A stretch of 64,000 nucleotides of DNA from Chromobacterium alkanivorans (GTDB lineage Bacteria; Pseudomonadota; Gammaproteobacteria; Burkholderiales; Chromobacteriaceae): assembly GCF_016937655.1 (NCBI RefSeq), contig NZ_JAFHKL010000015.1:53979-117978 (forward strand), given 5' to 3'. A program made the translations under genes and the position numbers. The notes below the pieces were generated by a model that ran no database searches, was not told where the DNA came from, and was given only the letters and a program-made list of their open reading frames with translations. Shown piece by piece: positions 48,700-56,132 of this stretch. The stretch's first letter is position 1. Every line of letters starts with the position of its first letter.

Positions 48700-50808
48700 A
48701 TGCGGTCCCCCGCTTTGCCCGCGCTGCGCCAGGAACTGACGCTGCACCCCGGCCCGGCGCTGGCCGACGGCGCGCCCAGCTGGACCTTGCACGACCCCTG
48801 CGCCCATCGCTTCTACCAATTGGGTTGGGCCAGTTTCGAAATCCTGTCGCGCTGGCAGTTGGGCACCGCCGAGGCGGTGCTGCAAGCCGTCAACGAAGAA
48901 ACCACGCTGAGCTTGGGCGCCGAGGATATCGAGGCGGTGCTGTTGTTCCTGTCCCGCCATCAGCTGCTGCAGGCCGCCAGCGCCGAGCAGAACGCCTGGC
49001 TGTGGCAGCTGCGCGAGGCCAACCGCCCCAGCCGCGCGATGTGGCTGTTGAAGAACTATCTGTTCTTCCGGGTGCCGCTGCTGCGGCCGGAGGCGCTGCT
49101 CAATCGCCTGCTGCCGTGGACCGGCTGGCTGTTCCACCCGCGCTTCTGGCTGGCGATGGCCGCGGTGCTGGCGCTGGCGTTGGCGCTGGTGTCGCGGCGC
49201 TGGGACGAGTTCACCCACACCTTCTCCGCCTACGGCGGCGTCAGCGCCGCCATCGGCATCGGCCTGTCGCTGAGCCTGGCCAAAATCCTGCACGAAATGG
49301 GCCATGCGCTGACCGCGCGCCACTTCGGCTGTCGGGTGCCGGCCATGGGCGTGGCCTTCCTGGTGATGATGCCGGTGCTTTACACCGACACCAATGACGC
49401 CTGGAAGCTCAACAGCCGCCGCCAGCGGCTGTTGATAGGCGGCGCCGGCATGTTGGCGGAACTGGTCCTGGCCGCTTGGGCCACGCTGTTGTGGAGCTTC
49501 CTGCCGGACGGCCCGCTGCGCGCCGGCGTCTTCCTGCTGGCCACCACCACCTGGCTGGCGACGCTGGCGATCAACGCCAGCCCCTTCATGCGCTTTGACG
49601 GCTATTTTCTGCTGGCGGATTACCTGGGCCTGCCCAATCTGCACAACCGCTCCTTCGCGCTGGCGCGCTGGCGGCTGCGCAAAACGCTGTTGGGCCTGGA
49701 CGATCCGGTGCCGGAGCATTTTCCGGCCGCGCGCCGGCGCGGCTTGATCCTGTTCGCCTGGGCCACCTGGCTGTACCGGCTGGTGCTGTTCCTGTCCATC
49801 GCCTTCCTGGTCTACCACCTGTTCTTCAAGGCGCTGGGCATCCTGTTGCTGGCGGTGGAGCTGGGCTGGTTCATCGCCCGGCCCGTGGTCGGCGAGCTGA
49901 TGGTGTGGTGGCAGCGCCGCGCGGATCTGCGCTGGGGCCGGGAAACCCGCCGCAGCGCCGCGGCGCTGCTGATCCTGATGCTGGCGCTGATCCTGCCCTG
50001 GCAGCGCGAAGTGGCCAGCCCGGCGGTGATGGGCGCGCTGCAATCGCAGGGCCTGTACGCGCCGGCGACGGGCGAGGTGGCCGAAGTCCTGGTGCGCGAC
50101 GGCCAGCTGGTCAAGGCGGGGCAGGTCATGGCCAGGCTAGGTTCACCGATGCTGGAGGCGCAGCTGGCGCTGGCCGGCGCCCGCGAGCGGGATCTGGCCT
50201 GGCAGACCGCGCAGCAGCCGTTCGATCCGGAACTGCAGCAGCGCGGCCCGGCCTTGCGTAAGCAATGGCAGGTGGCGCAGGAGCAGGTGGCCGCCTTGCG
50301 CCAGCAGATGGCCCGGCTCACTCTGACCGCGCCTTTCGCCGGCCGTGTCGTGGACGTCAGCGAGGCGCTGCGCGCCGGCACCGCGCTGGCCGAGGGCGAG
50401 CATCTGCTGGACGTGGTGGGGCCGGACGGCGTCAAGGGCGAGGCCTTTGTCGACGAGGCCGCGCTGGCCGGGCTCAAGCCGGGGCATGTCGCCCGTTTCG
50501 TCGCCGACGGCGGCGAGTTCTGGAGCGTGGAGTGCCGGCTGGGCCAGATAGACCGTCTCAATCTGCCGCTGCTGGATCAGCCCTTGCTGGCCTCCACCTA
50601 TGGCGGGCCGATTCCCACCGAGCAGCGCGACCGCGGCCTGGTGCCGCTGGCGGCCACCTTCCGCGTGCGGCTGGAGCGCTGCGAGCGCGGCGCGGCGCCG
50701 CTGCGGGAACTGGCCGGGGTGGCGCGCTTGCGGGGTGAGCGCTACAGCTTGCTGGAGAGAGGGACGCGGCAGTTGTTGGCGGTGTTGCGGCGGGAGGGCG
50801 GGCTGTAG
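48700..50808 (+). CDS. PqqD-like / M50 membrane metalloprotease / lipoyl fusion protein
   Basis: A 702-aa multidomain protein. Residues ~10-92 look like a PqqD-type winged-helix recognition domain (SWTLHDPCAHRFYQLGWASF, EILSRW, LLFLSRHQLL). A site-2-protease-type membrane core follows with HEMGH at 198-202 and N292-A-S-P-F-M-R-F-D300-G as the second zinc motif, and about eight TM helices. The C-terminal third is HlyD-like: APATGEVAEVLVRDGQLVKA, a coiled coil and LTLTAPFAGRVVDVSEALRA. ATG 48700 is preferred; a GTG two codons upstream would overlap the previous stop. This protein takes the place where an ABC transporter would stand in a type I secretion operon. Confidence 0.8.
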   Translation: MRSPALPALRQELTLHPGPALADGAPSWTLHDPCAHRFYQLGWASFEILSRWQLGTAEAVLQAVNEETTLSLGAEDIEAVLLFLSRHQLLQAASAEQNAWLWQLREANRPSRAMWLLKNYLFFRVPLLRPEALLNRLLPWTGWLFHPRFWLAMAAVLALALALVSRRWDEFTHTFSAYGGVSAAIGIGLSLSLAKILHEMGHALTARHFGCRVPAMGVAFLVMMPVLYTDTNDAWKLNSRRQRLLIGGAGMLAELVLAAWATLLWSFLPDGPLRAGVFLLATTTWLATLAINASPFMRFDGYFLLADYLGLPNLHNRSFALARWRLRKTLLGLDDPVPEHFPAARRRGLILFAWATWLYRLVLFLSIAFLVYHLFFKALGILLLAVELGWFIARPVVGELMVWWQRRADLRWGRETRRSAAALLILMLALILPWQREVASPAVMGALQSQGLYAPATGEVAEVLVRDGQLVKAGQVMARLGSPMLEAQLALAGARERDLAWQTAQQPFDPELQQRGPALRKQWQVAQEQVAALRQQMARLTLTAPFAGRVVDVSEALRAGTALAEGEHLLDVVGPDGVKGEAFVDEAALAGLKPGHVARFVADGGEFWSVECRLGQIDRLNLPLLDQPLLASTYGGPIPTEQRDRGLVPLAATFRVRLERCERGAAPLRELAGVARLRGERYSLLERGTRQLLAVLRREGGL

Positions 50809-50919
50809 CGCGGCTTGTGTCGTCCTATCCGCAAGGCCTTGCGCGCAGGAGCGCGCACTACGAAGTCGGGCGCGCCGCCGGCGCGCCCCATAACGGGTTT
50901 TGGAAAGGAGCCGTTCGCC

Positions 50920-51456
50920 ATGTCTTCATTCTTGAACACTTCCTCGCTGGCCGAAGGCCTGCATCTGCGCCCGGCGCGGCATCACGACGAGGCCTTCATC
51001 GCCGGCCTCTATCGCAGCGCCCGCCCGGACCTGCAGCTGATAGACGGCGAGGAGGAACTGATCCGCACCGTGCAGGAGCAGCAGTACCAGGTGTTGCAAC
51101 GCGGCGCAGGCGACAACTACCCGGACGCGATGCATTTCGTCATCGAAAAAACCGGCGCCAACGTCGGCGTGGTGATGGTGGATTTCGGCCATAACGAAGT
51201 GCGCATCATCTTCCTGGCCATGGTGCCGGAGGCGCGCGGCCTGGGTTACGGCAAAGAGGTGTTGATGGGCTTGCAGCAGGCGGCCTGGCAAGTGCGCGCG
51301 CCGCTGGCGGTGGTGGTGTGGCACAGCAATGTGCAGGCGCGCCGGCTGTATCACCAGTTGGGCTTCGTGCTGGAAGAGGCCGGCGACATGGCGGACAAGC
51401 TGGTGTGGCGGCCGGAGCGCCATTCGCCGCAGGGCGAGGCGCGGGTCGGCCTGTAG
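50920..51456 (+). CDS. GNAT family N-acetyltransferase
   Basis: A 178-aa GNAT-fold acetyltransferase: LRPARHHDEAFIAGLYRSAR at the start, acetyl-CoA loop VPEARGLGYGKEVLMGLQQ and NVQARRLYHQLGFVLEE at the end. AGGAG lies upstream of ATG 50920. Substrate unknown. It follows the M50 fusion gene by 111 bp on the same strand and is next to the DUF6916 and tail-collar genes, a grouping that suggests shared function with the export locus. Confidence 0.87.
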   Translation: MSSFLNTSSLAEGLHLRPARHHDEAFIAGLYRSARPDLQLIDGEEELIRTVQEQQYQVLQRGAGDNYPDAMHFVIEKTGANVGVVMVDFGHNEVRIIFLAMVPEARGLGYGKEVLMGLQQAAWQVRAPLAVVVWHSNVQARRLYHQLGFVLEEAGDMADKLVWRPERHSPQGEARVGL

Positions 51457-51534
51457 CGTCGCCGGCTCCGGCCGGCTTGGAGCTTGTGCACTGTCCGCTG
51501 CGCGGGCCCGCCATGGAGTCGGCGAGTAGGTTTT

Positions 51535-51573
51535 CGAAACGCTCATACATGCCGTATGAGCGTTTCGTTTTCT
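51535..51573 (+). terminator. Strong hairpin terminator after GNAT gene
   Basis: A perfect 14-bp stem, CGAAACGCTCATAC with GTATGAGCGTTTCG, around a five-base loop (51535-51567), followed by TTTTCT. It lies between the converging GNAT and DUF6916 genes and resembles the hairpin in the middle of the R2 repeats; the flanking GCCGGGC/GCCCGGC inverted pair extends the symmetry. Confidence 0.8.
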
Positions 51574-51624
51574 CGGCCGCCGGGCCTTGCTTCGCTCTTG
51601 CCCGGCGGGCCTGCGAACAGGCGC

Positions 51625-51957
51625 TTAGTTGAAGGGCAGCTGAAAGTAGGCCAGCGCCGGGTCGCGTCCGGCGGGAATCACCCGGCCTATCCATACCAGG
51701 TCCAGGCGGATGGCGTCGCTGTGCTCGGTGGCGGGCAGTTCCAGCTGGCCCACCGCATCCGCCAGGTCGGTGGCGCCTTCGGCTGCCAACTCCACCACGA
51801 AGGGGGTGCGCCGCGCGGTCTGGTGCGGCGATTGCGCTTGCGGCCGCAGCTTGACGGCCTGCACTTGCAGCGAAATATCGGGATGTTGCGGATTGCGGAA
51901 GATGCAGTGCTTGCCGAGCAGATGCATGAAGTCTTCGGCTTGGACGGTGGCGAGCAT
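51625..51957 (-). CDS. DUF6916-like small protein
   Basis: A 110-aa protein starting MLATVQAEDFMHLLGKHCIF, beta-rich, with VQAVKLRPQAQ and PFVVELAAEG segments, and ending VWIGRVIPAGRD plus a short tail. From memory it fits DUF6916, a small family found beside tail-collar proteins and GNAT genes. No signal peptide. AGGGG precedes ATG 51957. It lies 80 bp downstream of the collar-domain gene on the same strand, so the two are probably co-transcribed. Function unknown. Confidence 0.65.
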   Translation of the reverse strand: MLATVQAEDFMHLLGKHCIFRNPQHPDISLQVQAVKLRPQAQSPHQTARRTPFVVELAAEGATDLADAVGQLELPATEHSDAIRLDLVWIGRVIPAGRDPALAYFQLPFN

Positions 51958-52037
51958 GGCGATGTCCCCTGAAGGCAAAGGCCGCCGCTCCCGCGGAGGA
52001 GAGGCGGCCGGGAGCGGCCGGAGGCCGCGTATTGTGA

Positions 52038-52625
52038 TTATGGACGAACCGGATACAGGCCGTTGATGGCGATACAGAAATTCAGCGCCAGGAAGGGGTT
52101 GAGCACGCTGACCGGAGCGTTGCCGCCGGTCAGATCGGTATTGCCGGTGGCGGACAGGCCTTGCACCGATACCGGATTGTTCAGCGCGGTGGACCAGATG
52201 GTGGCGAGACCGGTGCCGGCGCCGGAAGCGCCCAGATAGGGGTTGCTGGAACTGGGCGCGCTGGCCGGAGTGGCCGGCGTGGGCGTGCCGGCGGCGTGGA
52301 AGGTCACCGCCATGGAGGTGGCGGTATGGGAGTGAGCCGGCAGGTTGGCCACGCTGAGCGCCACGTTCTGGGTGCCGCCGAACTGACCGGGGTTGTAGGC
52401 CGGCAGATTGTAGGCGGGCTGGGCGGGGCCGGTGCCTATGGCCATGCGGCCGGTCAGATTGGGCAGCTTGAAGTTTTGCGACGCGGTGCCGCCGTAGAGC
52501 GTGCCCAGCAGCGAGTACAAGGCCTCGTACTGCGATACCTGGTAGGTCTGGCCCTGGCACAGCGCCCAGTCTTGCGGCGCGTAATTGAAGCCGTAGACCG
52601 TGATGGTGCCCATGTATGCGTCCAT
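52038..52625 (-). CDS. Phage tail collar (MdpB-like) protein
   Basis: A 195-aa protein with an N-terminal tail-collar domain: MGTITVYGFNYAPQDWALCQ, LYSLLGTLYGGTASQNFKLP and NLTGRMAIGTG are diagnostic, followed by a Thr/Ala/Pro/Ser-rich central region and the conserved ending LNFCIAINGLYP. Such proteins are called microcystin-dependent or tail-fibre proteins although no other phage genes are nearby here. Strong SD (GGAGG, five bases from ATG). It lacks a Sec signal, so if exported it needs another route. Beta-rich, likely trimeric. Confidence 0.85.
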   Translation of the reverse strand: MDAYMGTITVYGFNYAPQDWALCQGQTYQVSQYEALYSLLGTLYGGTASQNFKLPNLTGRMAIGTGPAQPAYNLPAYNPGQFGGTQNVALSVANLPAHSHTATSMAVTFHAAGTPTPATPASAPSSSNPYLGASGAGTGLATIWSTALNNPVSVQGLSATGNTDLTGGNAPVSVLNPFLALNFCIAINGLYPVRP

Positions 52626-52945
52626 GTATTCCTCCTGCGAGTGATCCGCCTGGCGGCTGCCAGATGGGAAAGCCGTGTCAAAGAGAGGCCGGCTGCCGCG
52701 CTTGGGGGCCGCCCCGGCTCAGCGGAGCGTCGCGGCGGCCGAGGTTTCGAAAGCGCTTGTCCTAGGTGTAGCCCAGCGTTCCGCTAATGCAATACGCATT
52801 TGTACTTGTTATTTTTTCAGGATTTATCTGCTATGGGTTCGTTCCGAGATCATAAAAAATACAATCGGCATGGTCTATTCGCTGCGCTTTAGTGAATGTG
52901 TTTAATAGATTGCGGTGCCGCGGCATCGCCGCCTAAGATGTCGGC
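52626..52945. promoter_or_regulatory. Divergent intergenic region, collar protein / comEC
   Basis: 320 bp holding promoters for two divergent genes. GC-rich near the collar gene and AT-rich at 52780-52900. On the plus strand TTGTTA (52806-52811) and TGCTAT (52829-52834) have 17-bp spacing but only moderate match to sigma-70 elements. No repeat family seen here. Confidence 0.4.
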
Positions 52946-55219
52946 ATGCCTGTCTTGATCGCTCTGTTGTGCGGCATCGCCGCCTGCGCCGTCTTGCCGG
53001 CTTTGCCCGCCGCGGCGGGCTGTCTGGTGGGCCTGGCCGCGGGCGCGGCGGCGTTGGCCGCCTGCCTGCCGTCGCGGTTGCGGCCTTGGGCGGCGCTGGC
53101 GCCGGCCTTCCTGCTGGGGCTGGGCTACGCCGCCTGGCGCGCCGAGCACCGCCTGGCGCAGCAGCTGCCGGCCGATTGGCAGCAGCGGCCGGTCGTCTTT
53201 ATCGGTGAGGTGCGCGGCCTGCCGCAGCCCGGCGAGTACGGAACGCGCCTGACCATGGAGGTGGAGCGCACGCTGACGCCGGGCGTGAAGTTGCCGCAGA
53301 CGGTGAGGCTGACGGATTTTCGCGGGCGGGAGTGGCCGACGGGCAGCCGCTGGCGGGCGGAAGCTCGCTTCAAGCGCAGCCGCGGCACGGCCAATCCCTT
53401 CGGTTTCGACGTCGAGCAATGGCAGTGGTCGGAAGGAGTGCTGGCCACCGGCTCGCTGGGGCCGGGGGAGCGTCGGCTTGAGGACAGCCGCGCGCCGTTG
53501 GTCCAGGTGGACCGAGTGCGCGCCGCCTTGGTGGCGCGTGTCGAACGGGTGTTGGGCGAATCGCGCGAGGCGGCGCTGATCGCCGCCTTGACGGTGGGCG
53601 CGCAGCAGCGGGTGGCGCGCGAGGATTGGCGCTTGTTCGCCGCCACCGGCCTGACGCATTTGATCTCGATTTCCGGGCTGCACATCACCATGCTGGCGGG
53701 CCTGGCCGCGGCGGCGCTGGCTTGGCTGTCGCGGCGGCTGCCGACTTTCGGCTTTCCGCCGCGCTTGTTGATCGCCGGCGGGGCGTTTCTGACGGCGGCG
53801 GCCTATGCCTTGCTGGCCGGCTTATCGGTGCCGACTCAGCGCACGCTGTTCATGCTGGGCGTCGGGCTGGTCGCCCTGTGCCTGCGCCGCGGCCTGTCTC
53901 CGTTCCGCATCTGGTGGCTGGCCCTGGCGGTCGTCTTGCTGATCGATCCTTTCTGCGTGCTGGCGCCCGGCGTCTGGCTGTCCTTCGGACTGGTGGCGGC
54001 CTTGATGGCCAGTTCCATCGCCAGACGCCGCGCGCCGGGCAAATGGCGGGCGGCGTTGGCGGGGCAGTGGGCGGCCGGGGTATGCACGCTGGCGCCGCTG
54101 GTCTGGTGGTTCGGCGGTATCCCGCTGGTGTCGCCGCTGGCCAACGCGCTGGGCATCCCCTATGTGTCGCTGCTGTTGACGCCGTTGGCCTTGGCCGCCG
54201 TTTTGCTGCCGCTGGAATGGCCGCTGCATTGGGCGGCCTGGCTGGCGCGCGGCTTTTTTTGGGGGGTGGAGCGGCTGGCGCAAGCGCCGCCCATGCCTTT
54301 GGCCGGAACGCCGCTGCCGCTGTTCTTGCTCGCCTTGCTGGGGTCGGTGTGGCTGATCGCGCCGCGAGGGGTGCCGGGGAAAGGGCTGGCGGCCTTGCTG
54401 CTGCTGCCGATGTTGCTCTACCGGCCGCCGCCGCCGGCCTTGGGCGAATTTCGCGCCACCATGCTGGATGTGGGCCAGGGCTTGGCGGTGCTGGTGCAGA
54501 CCCGGGATCGCGCGCTGTTGTTCGATACCGGCCTCGGCGGGGCCGAGAGGGTTCTCTTGCCGCAGTTGCGCGGCCTGGGCGTGAAGAAGCTGGACGGCCT
54601 GGTGTTGTCGCACCATCACAGCGATCACGACGGCGCGGCGGCGGAGCTGGCCGCCGCCATGCCGCCGGGGCGGGTGCTGGCGGGCCAGCCGGAGTCGCTG
54701 GCGGAATTGGGCTTGAGCGGAGAGGGGTGCCGGCTCGGCCAGAGCTGGGCGTGGGATGGCGTGCGCTTCGATGTGCTGGGCCCGCCGGATGCGGCGCCCG
54801 CCAATGATGAGAACGCGCGCAGCTGCATCCTGCGGGTGGCCGGCATGCGGCATGCCTTATTGCTGAGCGGCGACGCGCCGGAGGCTGTGGAGCGGGCGCT
54901 GGCGGGGCAGCCGGGCCTGCGGTTGCGCAGCACGGTGCTGGCCGCCGGCCATCATGGCAGCCGCACCGCCACCGGCGCGGCTTGGCTGGCGGCGGCGCGG
55001 CCGGAGGTGGTCTTGATCAGCGCCGGCTATTTGAACCGTTACCGTCATCCGCATCCGTCCGTGCTGAGGCGGGCGGAGGAGGCCGGCGCCGCGGTGCTGC
55101 GCACCGACCTGGACGGCGCGCTGACGCTGGAGTTCGGCGACGGGGTGGAGTGGAGTTGCCTGCGCGACAGTCAGCGCCGGTATTGGCGCGAGCGCGGCGA
55201 TTGCGGCGAGCCGCCCTGA
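52946..55219 (+). CDS. comEC: DNA internalisation protein ComEC/Rec2
   Basis: A 757-aa inner-membrane protein that passes single-stranded DNA into the cytoplasm during natural transformation. N-terminal helices and an OB-like DUF4131 region (RPVVFIGEVRGLPQPGEYGT) precede the competence domain (ISISGLHITMLAGLAAAALA, AGLSVPTQRTLFMLGVGLVA). The C-terminal metallo-beta-lactamase-like domain has MLDVGQGLAVLVQ, DTGLGG, the HxHxDH motif in LSHHHSDHDG and LAAGHHGSRTATG. Full length and all regions intact, so DNA uptake may be functional. Confidence 0.94.
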   Translation: MPVLIALLCGIAACAVLPALPAAAGCLVGLAAGAAALAACLPSRLRPWAALAPAFLLGLGYAAWRAEHRLAQQLPADWQQRPVVFIGEVRGLPQPGEYGTRLTMEVERTLTPGVKLPQTVRLTDFRGREWPTGSRWRAEARFKRSRGTANPFGFDVEQWQWSEGVLATGSLGPGERRLEDSRAPLVQVDRVRAALVARVERVLGESREAALIAALTVGAQQRVAREDWRLFAATGLTHLISISGLHITMLAGLAAAALAWLSRRLPTFGFPPRLLIAGGAFLTAAAYALLAGLSVPTQRTLFMLGVGLVALCLRRGLSPFRIWWLALAVVLLIDPFCVLAPGVWLSFGLVAALMASSIARRRAPGKWRAALAGQWAAGVCTLAPLVWWFGGIPLVSPLANALGIPYVSLLLTPLALAAVLLPLEWPLHWAAWLARGFFWGVERLAQAPPMPLAGTPLPLFLLALLGSVWLIAPRGVPGKGLAALLLLPMLLYRPPPPALGEFRATMLDVGQGLAVLVQTRDRALLFDTGLGGAERVLLPQLRGLGVKKLDGLVLSHHHSDHDGAAAELAAAMPPGRVLAGQPESLAELGLSGEGCRLGQSWAWDGVRFDVLGPPDAAPANDENARSCILRVAGMRHALLLSGDAPEAVERALAGQPGLRLRSTVLAAGHHGSRTATGAAWLAAARPEVVLISAGYLNRYRHPHPSVLRRAEEAGAAVLRTDLDGALTLEFGDGVEWSCLRDSQRRYWRERGDCGEPP

Positions 55220-55238
55220 GCGGGCCGCGAACGGATGC

Positions 55239-56132
55239 TTAGTCCTGGCTGTTGACGTGGGCGACCACGATATTGCCCCGGCCTTGGTAGTGCAGGCCGT
55301 CGAAGGACAGCTTGCGCGCGATCAGGATGCCGCGCCCGTGGCTGGACATCAGCGAGGCGGGTTCGGCGTTCTGGTAGCGCTCCCAGTCGAAGCCTGCGCC
55401 CATGTCGCTGATAGTGAAGCGCATCTGTTCCGGTTCGCGGCTGAAGTCCACGCTGATCTGGCGCTGCCCCATCACCGGGTCCTGCATGCGGCGGGCCAGC
55501 TCGGCTTCCCACTGTCCCTCGGCCATATAGTGGCTTTTCTCGTCGAAGCTGATGTCCAGGTTGCCGTGCTCGATGGCGTTGACCAGCAGCTCGAACAGGC
55601 CGGTGGCCACCCGCTCCGGATGGGCGCAGGTTTTGGCCAGCAGGGCGGTGACGGTCTGGGCTTCCTTGTGGCTGCGGCAGGTGAAGGTGGCCTTGTTCAG
55701 GTGGCGCAGGGCGTCGACGTGCAGATTGGCCAGCTCGCGGAAATGGGCGTAGCGGTCCCAGTGGCCTATCGCGGCTTCGACGATGGCCAGCAGCATGTCG
55801 CGGGAAAACGGCTTGGTCAGATAGTAGAAGGCGCCGGCGGCCAGCCCTTCCTGCACACTGGAGGCCGCGCCCATGGCGGTTTGCATGATGACCGGCAAAA
55901 ACTCCAGCCGCGGCTCGCTTTTGATGCGTTTGAGCACGTCGAAGCCGCTGATGCCGGGCATCATCTTGTCCAGCAGCACGGTGGAGAAGGTTTCGCCTTC
56001 GCGCTGCAGGATGGCCAGAGCGGTTTCGCCGTCCTCGGCCTGGACCACCTCGTGGCCGGCGTCCTGCAGCAGCTCGGCCATCAGCTCCAGGTTGAAGGGT
56101 TCATCGTCAACGAGCAGTAGTTTGTGGGGCAT
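55239..56132 (-). CDS. Response regulator with RsbW-like ATPase output domain
   Basis: A 297-aa protein. The receiver domain (residues 1-125) has LLLVDDEP, phosphoacceptor D55 in TVLLDKMMPG, and LTKPF. The C-terminal half is a HATPase_c_2 (RsbW/SpoIIAB-like) domain with N-box ELLVNAIEHGN, G-box DMGAGFDW and SSHGRGILIARKL. Thus the output is probably anti-sigma or anti-anti-sigma-type kinase activity rather than DNA binding. It overlaps the end of the kinase gene by 26 bp. Partner proteins with STAS domains are not seen in the window. Confidence 0.88.
   Translation of the reverse strand: MPHKLLLVDDEPFNLELMAELLQDAGHEVVQAEDGETALAILQREGETFSTVLLDKMMPGISGFDVLKRIKSEPRLEFLPVIMQTAMGAASSVQEGLAAGAFYYLTKPFSRDMLLAIVEAAIGHWDRYAHFRELANLHVDALRHLNKATFTCRSHKEAQTVTALLAKTCAHPERVATGLFELLVNAIEHGNLDISFDEKSHYMAEGQWEAELARRMQDPVMGQRQISVDFSREPEQMRFTISDMGAGFDWERYQNAEPASLMSSHGRGILIARKLSFDGLHYQGRGNIVVAHVNSQD

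Noticed and set aside
52038..52625. Collar-domain gene as evidence of a prophage
   Set aside because: No capsid, terminase, integrase or lysis genes anywhere nearby; orphan collar proteins are common in bacterial chromosomes.
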